Part shown: positions 36,216 to 48,600 of the stretch, piece by piece
How the letters are laid out: each line of letters starts with the position of its first letter
How positions within the stretch are numbered: position 1 is the stretch's first letter
Source of the DNA: Trochalopteron elliotii
Taxonomy: Eukaryota > Chordata > Aves > Passeriformes > Leiothrichidae
Direction: 5' to 3'
Assembly: GCA_024734555.1 (NCBI GenBank)
Contig: JANPWX010000203.1
Span: 661,516-725,515 of the forward strand
Length of the DNA: 64,000 nt
Notes under the pieces: model-generated
Databases searched by the model: none
Told to the model about the DNA's origin: nothing
Seen by the model: the letters and a program-made list of their open reading frames with translations, nothing else
Made by a program: the position numbers and the translations under genes

Positions 36216-37638
36216 AAATAAGTGGAGAGGCACTTTGGGAAACATCTGTAAGAAAAGTGCCCTGACACTCACCCTACACTGGCCCAGGGGAGCCAGTGGG
36301 ATGCGTTCTCTCAGGAGAGGCAGAGCAGGAGAAAATTGACTGCTGCACTCATTCTACACCCAGCAGAGAGAGAGAGAGAGCTGGGTTCAAATCACCTGAC
36401 AAATATTAAAACATTGATTGATGCCAGTTATCCATTCTTCTTGTGGCAGTTCACTTGCCTAGGAGACTTAACACCCTGCTCCTACTTTTTTCCAAAATGG
36501 TCTTTTTCCGTACTTTCTTCACACAGACCATTTGTGGCTTAGAAGATGCCACGTGATGCCACATTAACCTCATCTTCTCTGAGGCTAAAAGAGTTGGAAT
36601 CCTTCTCCAAAACAAGCAGGAATGCACTGGGTTGTGGATCTCACACTTTCAAAGCCTGTGCTCTTGGGGTTTGAGTATGGGGTGACAAATGGGGGCAACA
36701 GGAGGGACACTTCTACTCCATCCCCACGCTCCTGTTGGCAGAAGTGCAGCAGACCAGCATGTTCTGGGGAGCCAGATGAGGTTTTCATGCCTCCAGCACC
36801 CTCCAAAATCAGCATGTTCATGCCAGGAGGCAGCTCTAGAGATAGTCCTACAGTGATACTCTGCTGCTGAAAGGTTTTCTGCACAAAACCCTCAAGCAAT
36901 GTACATAGAAACCTGAGAATTTATAGGGGCTCTTCCATACCCTCTGATTTTTAAAACATAATTTTTGATTTCTAATTCATGAAAGCCTCCTTGCAGTTTG
37001 TTCTCAAGCCCTTCTGTCGTCTGCCTAGCACTTTCTTTTTTTCCACAAGTATCCAAAGTCATTAAAAATGCAAGTACAACTATATATATCCCTCTAATAC
37101 TATATATATTGTTATGGAGATAGTTCTAAGAGATAACATTATGAAGGATCTTATGAAAGATCTTATCTTTATGTGAAAGCTTTATTAATACCTCACCAGA
37201 GGTAACTGAGGATCAGTTTTGCCCTCTGTAATTAGCTGAAATTACCTCGACCTTCTCTTGAGGCTGGGTGAACAACATGCAGAACTGTTGCCTCAGTTAC
37301 TGTTAAAGAATAAAATGTGAGGAGTGGAGAGGAGGGAAAGAGGGAATAGAGGAGGAAGGACAGTCCATACCCAGCTAACTCCTCTCATCATCTGCTTTTG
37401 TTGTAATATATTTTAGGCTGTCTGTATGCAATTATTCCACAGGACCCTTTCTCACACAGATTTATGCCACAGTTCCTGGGTTAGTTCCTCTTCAGAGGGA
37501 TGGGAGCATCTGAAACCTGTAGCCACATGGAACAAAAACTATTTCAGCAGGTGAACAAGGCCCCTCCCCATCCCAAAATGACCACATTTTCAGCAACCAT
37601 GCTGTTGCTCATACTCAAGTAATTTTTTCCCCTCTTCC
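36216..37638. other. Non-coding DNA, no gene seen
   Basis: No exon was recognised. There is a short GA run at 36366-36380, TATATA strings near 37081-37111 and a polypurine stretch at about 37319-37364. Confidence 0.6.
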
Positions 37639-37742
37639 CAGAACATCTGGGTCTGGTTCAACGTGTCTGAGCACGTGGCAGGTCANNNNNNNNNNCAGAA
37701 CATCTGGGTCTGGTTCAACGTGTCTGAGCACGTGGCAGGTCA
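37639..37742. repeat. 47-bp direct duplication flanking a gap
   Basis: 37639-37685 and 37696-37742 are identical 47-mers (cagaacatctgggtctggtt ... gcaggtca) separated only by 10 Ns. This is the signature of two contigs that overlap but were joined without merging. The genome most likely has one copy. Confidence 0.97.
37686..37695. other. Assembly gap, 10 N
   Basis: Ten unknown bases sit exactly between the two identical 47-mers. It is a placeholder-sized gap. Confidence 1.
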
Positions 37743-38367
37743 TGCCAGGCTCTCTCCTCACATGCAGCCCAGCTTGAAGTTCCAAACAGTCTCATGCTGA
37801 GCCCTGACAGCCCACATTAGGGAAAAGAAATAGATGCACAGATAATAAAACACACAGGGCTTGTCAACAACTTTTAACTAAACATGAAAAAGGAGCAGGT
37901 GTAAATTTAGAAAGACCTGAGTTCCAGGCTTGAGCAGCGAGTGGCAGGTGCACACTCTCAATCAGGGAATGCTGATATAATTCCTGCCAAATCTTCCAGT
38001 TGTTTTCCTCAGTCTTCATCAGTCAGAGGATCAGCAAGCTGGCATTTATCCAAGCCCCAGCCTCGCTGAAGTTCCAACCAAAGTGCTCATTCCAAGTATC
38101 AGAGCTGGATTAGGTAAACATCAAAGGTGGGTGTTTTAAGTAAGCTTAAGGCAGCAAGGACTGGGCTTTTATTTTATCTCACCCTCTCAGCTGCACATTG
38201 AACACCCAGAGTGGAGAGGTCACTTCAGACTTGTGAATCCTCTCCTCAGGGCAGGTGAGGGACTGCACAGTATCACTCCCTGTATGTGATTTTTTTGGTA
38301 GCACTTCCTAATAAAATAAAATTTTTAAAAAATAGGTTGCATCAGCTATACAAAACTGGGCCAAGAA

Positions 38368-38420
<53 letters not shown>
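38368..38420. repeat. (ATCT)n tetranucleotide microsatellite, about 13 units
   Basis: A perfect run of ATCT/TATC units covers 53 bp. Uninterrupted tetranucleotide runs of this length are usually polymorphic. Confidence 0.98.
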
Positions 38421-38440
38421 AAAAATCTAAAAAAAAAAAA

Positions 38441-38456
38441 ATATATATATATATAT
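38441..38456. repeat. (AT)n microsatellite
   Basis: Eight AT units follow a poly-A run, close to the ATCT microsatellite. Nearby aatctaaa fragments look like decayed ATCT units. Confidence 0.9.
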
Positions 38457-39710
38457 TAAAAAAAGCTAACAAAATCTAAAGCAATCTAAAATCTAAAAAA
38501 AAAAACCCCAAAGCCAAATACAAATCTCCCCCTGTCACCTCTACCTGACACTGCTTTTATACAGAGCTCAGCTTCAGGCTTTACCCAAGCCAACATCAAA
38601 ATGACCAGTGTCTTTCACAGTGCTGTCACCCACAAGGGAAGGTTTTCTCAGGGCAGCATTAGAATTTTTGTCACATAGAACTTCTTCTGAGGTGCTGTTA
38701 CTGCTATGAATTAAAAGGCAAAGTTGTCTTTCTGAGTATGCCTCAGCTCCACTTCTCTTTGTCATCCCAGAGAGCTCCTGAGGTTTTTTAGAGCTGTGTC
38801 TTACCACAGTTCACCTGTGGAGAAGAGAAAGAAAGACTCAAAAACAGGGCAAGACATTTTGGACAGGAGACAGTTTCTTGAGCAGATGTTTAAATAATGC
38901 TTCCTAAAAAAAGCAGACCTCATTCTCCTGAAATGAAACACTATCTGTATCAACTAAAAGCAGTTCTAGAGTGTTTTTAGTGATCCCCAGCAACTGCAAA
39001 CAGTAGGAGGTACCAATAAGGAAACAGCATGACTGAACTAATTTCCTTTGGCATGGCAATAACCCCAAATAAATCTGCTTTCTCTTCAGAGGCAAAGCTC
39101 AAGACAGCACTGCATTTGGGGAACCTTTCATTGGGGTCAGCTGTTTCATGTTCCAGTGTCACACTGAAAAAATCACCCTGTGAGAACTTCACGTAGCAGT
39201 AGATCAGTAATAAATGGTTGGTGGATTTGTCACTGACTCATGAATCAGCTCTGCCTTTATTAATATTTTTTACAGTGATGCTGTAAGGGAACACAAAGGA
39301 TTTTGTGTCACACAAAAGATGTTTCTCCACTGGACTCGTTTCTCCACATTTTTTCATGGAAAAATTGCTTTTTGCCTTTTTTTTTTTTTTTAGGTCCGCC
39401 TTCCTCACCACCCTGGCAGTGCCTCATACCTGAGAGGTCTGTGACAACCCAGGCTCATTTTCTCTTGGCCCAGTGGCTCCAGAAGTAAATTGTTCATGGA
39501 CAGGCATCTCAAACTGATTGGCAAATAATCCAAGTGTTCAAAACCAGAAGTACACACACACAACAAACCACAATGGAAAACAAAGCCGTGGGTCAACATC
39601 AGATGAATGCTCTCTGTAGGTGACTGGCCAAAATACCTCTGGCAGGAGTCCAGTCAGAGGATAGCTGGCTTGTAAGGGTTGTTAAATGTCCTCTTCATCG
39701 TGTTTGATTG

Positions 39711-39730
39711 TGCCTGGACATGTCCAGGCA
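39711..39730. promoter_or_regulatory. 20-bp perfect palindrome with p53-type core
   Basis: tgcctggacatgtccaggca is fully self-complementary. Its centre GGACATGTCC matches the RRRCWWGYYY decamer of p53-family half-sites. Only one decamer is evident here, so a full two-half-site response element is not shown. Confidence 0.3.
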
Positions 39731-41554
39731 GGAAAGCACCTCCTGGCATGGCTTTGCCATCTGCCACCCCGTGATGGATGTGAGACCTGGCCTCTTGCTT
39801 GGCTCCTGAGCTGAAACTGCAATTTCACCCCCCAGAGAAATGTTTGAGCACCTCAGCCCTACCCCAGTTCTATCTACTAACAAGAAAAATGGGTCTAACT
39901 ACCAAACAGAACTGCTTGAGTGTCACAACACCAAAGCCCTCAAGGGGCTGGAACTGGTAAACCTCAGCCACACTTTTTATATCCCTGCACCTCAGTGACT
40001 CCACTTGCAGAGCTGAAGGAGAAAAAACTTCATTCTTCCCAAAGCAGTGAAGCTCTCCTGAAAGGCCACAGGGATCCAGGACATGGCACAGGCTGGCACA
40101 CACTGGGGAGAGGAAAAAGGGAAGGAAGCCTGCTGAGGCCAGGTGATTGCTCAGGCAGGCAAGGCTTGCTGATGAACATGACAAGAATGAGCCCTAATTT
40201 CAGCTTTGTGTGAGCTCAGGGAAAGGTTCCTCTGGGGAATTTGCAGCCTTAATTTCTGAGGAGCAATGGAGATAAAATCCACAATCAGTAATTCTTTCAT
40301 TTCATAGGGTGACATAAAACCTAATGCACAAACCACAACAATTTCATGAAGTTTACCTCAGAACATGGAACCTGCTTCTCAAAAAGTGCCAGCACAGGCT
40401 TTGCCACCCTTCCCTTGAAGAACAGGGTGGATTTCCTTGGCTTTACCTTATCTGAGGTGAAAACAAAGCAGATATATGGATGACACGAACCTGAAAGACA
40501 CATAAAAGGAGAATTATCCCCACATAACAGATGCCAGCTGGGCCAAACCAGCACTGATTCCAACAGCAGGCACAGCCTGAGGGATGCAGCCTCTGAGTCT
40601 CCTGTTGTGCAGAACTGAGAGGCTGGGCCTGTGACATGAGCACAAAAAGTGGTTAATAAGTAATTACATTAAAGAAGTGTGTTTAGTTATCTCAACCAAT
40701 GCAGCTTCTTGGTTGCAAAGAGGCCTGTGGGGTTTTTCTGTTATTTCTCAGAATTGATGGAAGGTCCTTTCCCCCAGCTTAATTAGGCAAAACTAGGTTT
40801 TCATCTCTGCTGCTTTTGGATGGCTCAGATTTGTGGGTGTCCAGTTAAGAACATTATTTCAAAACATCATCCAGGACAGAAATTTACCTCAGCAATAACA
40901 TCCATGGGAAGGGACAGCTATTTCTTTCTTCTGTTGCCTAATTGGAGCAAAAGAGATTATCAACCCTCGTGGAATTACTGATTTACCAACACTGCCATTG
41001 CAGCATGCACTCATTGCTCCAGGTAGAAAGTAATACCTTAAAAATGGATTGGTTAATAAATCAACATCAGATTTTAATATTAATTGTCCCTTTGAAACTG
41101 ATTCTCAACAAATATCACAGTTAGTGTTGCCTTGCTAACATTTTAATGGGTCATTAATTAAAACCACCCATTACCTTCTGCTGTTACAGTTTCATAAGGA
41201 TTTATTAAGGCAACTTCATGTATTATTAAAAACAAAGTTCGTGGCTCTAATGTTCTAAAACTTCATCTCCCTCAGGCTTCCACTGATTGCTTCAAAGGTA
41301 GAAGCATTTGCCAAACATATAATTGAGTCATTCGGTTCAGATCAATCCTTTAAAACAGTATTTCTTGCTCTTAAAATTGCTTTTTTCCCCCCTGTTCTCC
41401 CTTCTCAAGGAGAAAGTGGCTGTGTATAAAATAAATATGAATGTGTGGAAGTATATAGAGCTCTGTTGGGTTTGTATCTGCTAAATCAAATGGGGATGGA
41501 CCTGGAATATCAAAAAAGAAGGGCAAGCTTAGAAAGTTGGGTCTGTCAATATGA

Positions 41555-41645
41555 TTAAGACCACTAAGGAGAAATTCTTCTTCACACAATGTGTTATTAA
41601 ACCATGAAAATCATCACCCCTAGAAGTCATTAGGGGCAAAGCTTA
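41555..41645 (+). mobile_element. Possible old CR1/LINE remnant
   Basis: ctaaggagaaattcttcttc, acacaatgtgttattaaacc atg and ccctagaagtcattaggggc resemble the pre-terminal part of old CR1 subfamilies in plus orientation. It is highly diverged, so the call is weak. Confidence 0.4.
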
Positions 41646-43477
41646 GGCTCACCACAGAGTTCAAACTTTGCACAGAACTCAGGAATTCTAAGCCTCTTTC
41701 TCCCATAATTGAAGATAGTCTTAAACTTTGGAGTATGAGGCTCAGAATTACCTTTAATGACTTCCTGAGGTAATTAATTCCACCGTCTAAATAACATTTG
41801 TAATTATTAGCAGTCAGAGTGACATACTTAAGTCAAAAACATTATGTTTGCACCTTACAGGGTCTTCCAATGGAGTATGGATGAAATTAAGGTCACTCCA
41901 TTCTGAGAAGGCTCCTTTACACCTATATTTTCTTGACTTTGTCTCTCTTTTTTTCTTTTTTTCACTGGAGAGATATCTGAAAACAGGAGTTTCACACTTA
42001 CAGCTCATCACATTCCTAGTGTTCTACCAAGAATTTAAAATACTGACAGTTTCCATGTGGTGACATGAAAGGAAAAAAAAAAACAACACATTTTCCCTCC
42101 AGCCTGTAAAATCAGACTGAGGTTCACAATCAGCTCTGTGCCTCTCTATTCCATGTTCTGGAGCACAATTGCTTTGAATTATTCTGCACCTCAAAAAAAG
42201 AAGTGCCAAGCTGAAGGAAAGATAGGGAAGGGACAAGAGACTTCACCTCAGTGCAAGAGCTGAGCTTTTGTGGCTGAAATTCACTTTTCCCAGATTTTCA
42301 CTGATTGCTCAGTGTTGGACAGTGTATGGGGGAAGGTTGTTGGCCTCAAGAAGTGCTGAACATTCAGGTTCCTTCAATAATAAGTTCCTAAAAATCATAT
42401 TGTCACAAAAAAGGGGCAGATTTTATTCCCAGTTTATGCCAATACATAGAAATCAAGCCATCAAAGCAGAGCCATTTATGTTACTTAAAATAAAAAAAAA
42501 CAAAACAAACTGATTTTCAGACTGCTAAGGATTTGTAACCTGGTACTAAATGGTTCAATCCTATATTGTTATGTGTGGATGAGCTGATAATATTTATGAA
42601 TGCTGAGTTTTCTCCAAATGGCTTGGATTTATTTCACCTCTGCCAGGCAATGCTGCAGAGACTCATCTGCAAGTACTGCAGAGATAATGTCTTAATTTAT
42701 TTCTCTTGGGGGCAAACAGAGAAACACCAGGCTTGTGAAAGAGATCTGATAATAAAACTTCATGACTTCATGTTTTTTAAAGAAATCATCTGTGAAACGT
42801 TCTTTTATATTAAAAAATAAACTTCAGTGCTATCCCTAAAACACCTGTTCCCACTGGGCTCCCATGGCTGTAGAGACATTCATGGAAAACCTCTTTTTGT
42901 GCCTGATTAGTTACAACATCTATAGGAAGAACTGCACTGCTTTTTTTTTTTTTTTTTTTGTAATTAGCAACTGCTACTGAACAGAACAACTGCTCTCTCT
43001 CAAAATGTGCTGTACCTTTGGAAACCAAGAATTCCTCTGCAAGGAAGTGAAAGTAGGATGTATGGAACTGCTAAACTTACATGCACCTGCTTTTACATAA
43101 GCCAATGTGTTTCCAGTGATGAAAATCACAGTCTTTCAGATCCAAATGAATCGTTTAAATTAGCAAGGCTCGTGTTCCATCGTTGGAAATACCTTCCAGC
43201 CTCACAGAATGTGCAGAGATTTCTTCCTCAGCAGAGGTGTCTGAAAACAGGAGCTTTTAAAAAAGATGAAATTTTGCCATCCAATATATTGTGGAAATTA
43301 AAAAAAAAAAAATTGCCTCTGAAGGCATTTGCCTGTGTGAAATAATGTCTCACAAAAGATGCAGGGAAAGGAGCCAAGGTTCACAAGATAAAATAATCCT
43401 CAAGTGAACATTTCAATGCCACGCCCCACCAAAGGTGGGTCACAGAAACCAACTGCCTTACAGCATAACTCTATAGT

Positions 43478-43500
43478 AAAAAAATAAATAAATAAATAAA
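43478..43500. repeat. (AAAT)n simple repeat
   Basis: A run of A is followed by aataaataaataaataaa. It is a short simple repeat. Confidence 0.9.
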
Positions 43501-43929
43501 GAAGAAAACCACACAAGCAGAGAATCCTCCTTTCCATTTCCAACAAGAACCCTGAATCTGGAGGCATCTCCTCACTTGCAGTCAGCAAACAAGCAGACAC
43601 CACTTCTCCTGCTGCCCAAGTCCTGCTCATCCCTGTGTGGATACCACGTGGCTGTATCCTTGTTCTCATGCTCTCCTTTCCATGGAAGGAATAATATCCT
43701 GCAGGACTGAAGAAAATCACCCTCAATCTGTTCTCAGGTCCTCACTCTGTCACTGTACCTGGATGATGTCATGATGATGTCATTTATGAATTAAGAAAAG
43801 GATAGCCTGTAACTTTTGCTGATTTTTTTTCCCTTAGCATTCCCTTACCTTTCCAAAACACCCTGATCAACTTTATTTCTTGTGCTTACCAACTCTTCTC
43901 TGCCTAAAGGGCATTGTGTGCTCTCTGCA

Positions 43930-43989
43930 GAGAATATATTTATTTATCTATTTATTTCATTTAACTGAGAATATATTTATTTATTTGTA
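43930..43989. repeat. TTTA-rich direct repeat, 37-bp period
   Basis: gagaatatatttatttat occurs at 43930 and gagaatatatttatttatt again at 43967, separated by TTTA/TTTC simple sequence. It is a small AT-rich tandem duplication. Confidence 0.8.
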
Positions 43990-44053
43990 GTTTCCTCTAC
44001 TAAGTCGAATGCAACACGGGCCTGCTTCTTAATTAAATGACTACAGGAAGTTA

Positions 44054-44319
44054 CCTATTTTTATATATATGGCTTTAAATTATGCTGGTAATGGCAAAAA
44101 AAAAAGGGAATGTGTGATTAATAGGAAACCCAACTCTTCTACACTCACCTATACATATGTGGCTTTGAATTATGCTGGTAATGGACAAATAAAAAGGGAA
44201 TGAATGATTAATAGGAAACTCCAGTCTTCTACACTCACCTATATATATGGCTTTGAATTATGCTGGTAATGGCAAAAACAATGGGAACAAGTGATTGATA
44301 GGAAGCCCAGCTCTTCTAC
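44054..44319. repeat. Minisatellite, three ~90-bp units
   Basis: Three head-to-tail units begin near 44054, 44148 and 44238. Each has a tatatatgg/catatgtgg start, then ggctttgaattatgctggta (first copy ggctttaaat), atgg-caaa, gggaa, gattaataggaaac (third copy gattgataggaag) and ctcttctac. Periods measured from the ggcttt landmarks are 90 and 88 bp. The copies differ by substitutions and small indels. No open frame persists through them. Confidence 0.92.
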
Positions 44320-45164
44320 TTTACTGTTGAGTACCAATCTCTGAGTAACTTAAATCAAAGGGGAAGAAAGGAAGGTGGAGGGTTAGGAAAAGTCACAAGG
44401 CTAAATCATGGCATACCAAACTATCATTCAGAGATTCACCACTAGCTGGATTAATAAGAACACTTAATCACAAATATCTGTGTGCCTAAGATTTAAAAAA
44501 AAAATGCTCAGTTAGCAAAATCACTGCCCCTTCTCCAATGGTGAGGATGTTGGCAGGGGTATTGTGCTTTCATGCATTATCCAAACTATATTCACACATT
44601 AGAGCCCTGATTATCAGTAGTGGCCCAATATCAGAGTAACTAATCATTTTCTCCCTAATTTATTTACAGCCTAAGGGGAAAGGCCTGTCTCCATGGCCAC
44701 ATGCAGACAGTTGTGTGTTAATTCCATCCATCCTCTGATCTGGCCAGGTGTGAGTCAGCTCCAGCCCAAAAGCCATAAAACCTCATTAATGAGGTGTAGT
44801 TCTTATCAGCATGGGCCAATTAGTGCACTAACAAGGGCAGCTTTGGGTCTGGCTGGAGTTAGGGCTGTCTGTGTCAGAGCAGAGGTATGACAAACACGAT
44901 TAATGCTGCCAGAACTTGCTAAGTTTGTTGCTGGAACTGGTTCTTTGCATTAAAAAAAAATTTAAAAATTGAAGCGTCACGGAAAACATTAAATTGTGGC
45001 AAAATTCAAAAGAGGTTTGGGTTGCAGGGCAAAATCAGCCTGGGCTGCATTAGGGTGGTTTGATTTTTTTTTTTTTTTATTTTTAATTTTTGATTGCATT
45101 GCTGGCAGTTTGATGGAGATGATCCTTCCCCTCTGCTCAGGGTGGATTCAGACACAGCCTGAAG

Positions 45165-45635
45165 GTCTCTGTTAGAAGAGACATGGGCCCACAGAAAGAC
45201 CCGGCCTGAAAGACAATTAATGGGCTGAAAAATAGGAAGAAAGGCTGACAGAGCTGAGACTCCTTAGCCTGGAGGAGAGAAGATCCAGGGGGAAGCCTTG
45301 CCAGTGTGTAAAAGCAGCTGACAGGGGGATAAAGAGGATGCTGTGACCTCAGTGCCGTCCAGTGAAAGGGGAAGAGGAAATGGGCATAGGCTGAAATACA
45401 AGAAATTCCACTTAAACCTACAATTTTTTTTTTTTCAATTGTAGTTGTAGTCAAATACTGGGAACAATTCTCCCAGAGAAGCTGTTGAGTATTCCATCCT
45501 TGCAGATACTAGAAACTTCTCTGGGCATGGTCCTAAGGAAATCTGCTGTAGTTGACCTTGCTTTGAGCAGAGGGACTGGACTCAATCTCAAGAGCTCCTT
45601 TCTAGTCTCAATTATTCCCTGATACTATAATTTCT
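45165..45635 (+). mobile_element. CR1 LINE 3' end, plus orientation
   Basis: Landmarks in order are gagactccttagcctggagg, agaagatccaggggg, gtgtgtaaaagcagctgaca, gtccagtgaaaggggaag, aagaaattccacttaaacct, ctgggaacaattctcccaga, gtattccatccttgcagat, ctgggcatggtcctaag and gttgaccttgctttgagcag agggactggactc. An A/T insertion (about 45423-45440) interrupts it. It is 5'-truncated and non-coding. Confidence 0.88.
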
Positions 45636-48600
45636 TCAAAATCAAAACAGTTAAAGAAAAAGAAAAATAATTTCTAGAGAAAAGCAGTCAACCCCAGAAG
45701 AAAATCCCTTTTCTGCCAAGACAGGAATGAGGCTGGTAACATCAGCTGCACCTTTTTTTCCCCCAGTCTGAACAAAGTTTAGCCAGCTCTCACTTCAACA
45801 TCCAAAATTAGATGGGATGAATTCCAGGGTCCTCCACCAAATCATTATCAGCACCATGCTAATGAGGTAATATCACCCTGGCACCCCAATTATTTCACGA
45901 CTGCCTTGGTGACAGAGGGGTTTGCCAAATGACTTTGAGGAGTTTATTCTGCTCATGCAGAGCCAGGATCTGATTTTCCTCCTGCAGGTCCCCAGAGCAG
46001 AAGCTGGGGTAGAAGAGAGGTGCTCCTTCCCCTGTGATATTTCAGTGTTAGGTATAAAATGCTCTGTGGCAAAAAAAAACAAAAAAAAACCAAAAAAAAA
46101 AAAAAAACCCTAAAACCCTGCTGCCAGATCTGCAGCTCAGCCTGGTGTTTGAGGACTCGATGTTCTGAAGAGAGAGAGAAACAGATCCTTGGAGAGATCT
46201 CACCTTGCAAGAGTCTTCCCAACAAAAATCCTGCCGTGGCCGTGAGGGGAAAACAGAGGATCACGTTATTCCCCAGCAGGGTGAATCACACGGAGCCAAA
46301 TCTGTGTCAGCCAGAACAGCTCCTCGTGCTTGCATAATCTTATTAAACATTTTCATTCATTTCTGCTTGTTAAAGTAATATGATGACTTCCTCCAGTTTC
46401 AAACATGGCAATGAAAGGAAGCTTTACTTTCCTCAGCCTGCTGTGCTGCCTCACTGCCAAAGGCAACAGCTTTTTAATCCAAAGTAAGAGTTACAAGATG
46501 AAATACATTTACCAGCTCAGGAGGAAAAGAAAAAAAAATATAAAAGAAAGAAATGAAAAAGGGAAATGGGCCCTTCTCACCTGCCCATGTATAACCGTGT
46601 GAGCTAAATTAAACACACACATTGTCAGCTGGAAACTCATTTGCATGAAGGACAGCTGGCAGGGTTTTGGGAGTGTGTGGGGCTGCAGAGAAGTGTCCCT
46701 GTCCCTTCCCCTGGCCTGAGCAGCAGTGAGGGCTGAGGAGAGATTCCACTGCAAGGCTTGGGCAGCTTTGATGAAGGCAAGTCCCAGGATACAAAGCACA
46801 GTGTATAAAGGAGAGAATCTGCTTTGGAGTCCATTTATAACCAGAGCAGGACAGAAGCAGACAGGGAACAGAAGCCTGTGGCTCTCCCTCAGGGACTGGC
46901 TGCACAAAGGAGGAGATGCTGGTTTTGAAACCCAAAGATTGAAACGTGGCAGTCGTGAAAGTGTAGACACCTTCTCCTCCAGGCCCCTCAGTCCTCTCTT
47001 ATTTCAATACACAGAGAAATGTAGCAGCAGTTTGCTCCCCACTGCTGCCAGCTTTACCTGGAGCACACAGCTCTGAGTTGGGAGTGTTGAGGAATTAAAA
47101 GTGAATTGACAATGATCAATATGCCTGAGTTCAGTACCACGAAAATTAAAGAGATTTTTACCCAGTAACTTCAATGGAAGCAGAACTACTGCCTGACTAA
47201 CAGTGCTTTAGGACTCATCCCTTTCCCATCAACTGTGAACAATATTTTAAAAGACTTGAGTCATAATTACATTTTTTAATTCACCTTGCCAGCTCAGTCT
47301 CGCTGGTGACACAACAATTTCATCCTGTCTCTCCTCACCACTGTGGCAGCACCTGCACCTGCCTCTTGTCTGAGTCTCCTGAGCAAACAGAACTTGCAGA
47401 GCTGTTTTTAGACACTAAAAGGCAGCTTTGGTCATTCTCTCACAAGGCACTGCAGTTATTTCTATTTAATCAAACAGGCAGCCTTCACCTTTCTGGGTTT
47501 AACCATGGACATGAGTAAGGGCTGTTTCTTACTTTGTAAAGTTAACATTTTCTGATGCTTTCAGCAGCCTTCAGGAATGGGGAGTTTTACAGGATCTGGC
47601 AGTGGTTATCCCTGTATCCTGCACATGTTTCCAGCACATTGTCACACCTGCATTCCCTGCAGTTCCTGTTTCTCACAGATGTCTGGCAATGCTCTGCATG
47701 GGTTATTTCTCTCTGATAACTATCCTTCATTAGTTTTTTCTTTAGTATTTTCCCTATCCCCCTCCCTTTTTCTTTTTTTTTATTCTCCCAGAACAAAGAA
47801 TTCAGAACACATATTAGATATATTAGATGCTTGTTTTCCTGGAAGTGTTTTTAGACATAAACTGGAAGAATATTTTTCTCCATTTTTCTGTTTTTTCAGC
47901 TAATTACTGTCCCCTTGCAGGTGCCATTCAGACTGTCAGTTTGAATTGTGTTTCCTGTCTATCTGCAAGGCCAACACAGCAACCAGAGCAAACTCATGGT
48001 TTGAGTTTATTTATAAATAAATTATATTTAGTGAAGAACTAGTAATGCTCAGGTTGATTGAGGGCCATTTAAGGAGGTAGGTTTTTTTTCCCAGTGATTT
48101 TTTTTCTTCCTTTTCCTAAACATGCCAGCCTTTGTCTCAAGCTGTCTTGAGCTTGTATCCAGGATGCATTCCTAACTCTTGTAGCTCTCCTCAGGTATTT
48201 CATTTGAGACTTAAGGGAACAGTTGATTAGAAGACAAGATGGAAATGGAGAAAAGAACTGTGGTCACACCAGTACTGACTGATGGAAACAGAACAACTGC
48301 CAATAAGGGACCTGAATTCGTATTTTTAGGTTGATTTTCAGCAATGGTTTCTTTAATGTTGAGTAGGAATAGATGTTGGATTGTAGGGAACAGGAATAAA
48401 TAATCTCTCTGGTCTTTATAATTTCCCAGAGGCTGCAAATAAAATTCACATAGTTAATTTTAATATCATATATTAAAAAGATTTTGCCATTTGGACATAC
48501 AGAAAAGACATGCAACAGTATTGTTGTCTCAAAATCAATGTGAAGCTCACATTTTCCTCTAAAAAATGAGAACTTCCATTTGATTTTCCATTTGATTTTA

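Larger units (their letters stand above)
37743..41554. other. Non-coding DNA, no gene seen
   Basis: Contents are the ATCT and AT microsatellites (38368-38456), a T run (about 39378-39391), the 20-bp palindrome at 39711-39730 and otherwise ordinary sequence. A good polypyrimidine/AG acceptor occurs on the minus strand ending at 38815, but the open frame after it starts with an in-frame stop, so no exon is called. Confidence 0.6.
41646..45164. other. Non-coding DNA with simple repeats and a minisatellite
   Basis: No exon was recognised. The stretch contains a T run (about 42940-42959), an AAAT simple repeat (43478-43500), a TTTA-rich 37-bp direct repeat (43930-43989), the three-copy minisatellite at 44054-44319 and another T run near 45066-45080. 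Confidence 0.6.

Noticed and set aside
36366..36396. tRNA-like B-box string ggttcaaatc after a GA run
   Set aside because: No A box at the right distance and no cloverleaf can be drawn, so it is neither a tRNA nor a clear SINE.
38574..38814. Possible minus-strand terminal exon
   Set aside because: A good polypyrimidine/CAG acceptor precedes it (ending at 38815), but the frame begins with TGA directly after the acceptor and the first in-frame start is GTG. No consistent exon can be built.
46509..46970. 153-codon minus-strand frame
   Set aside because: It runs into a poly-A-derived Phe/Leu run and overlaps two other frames of similar quality.
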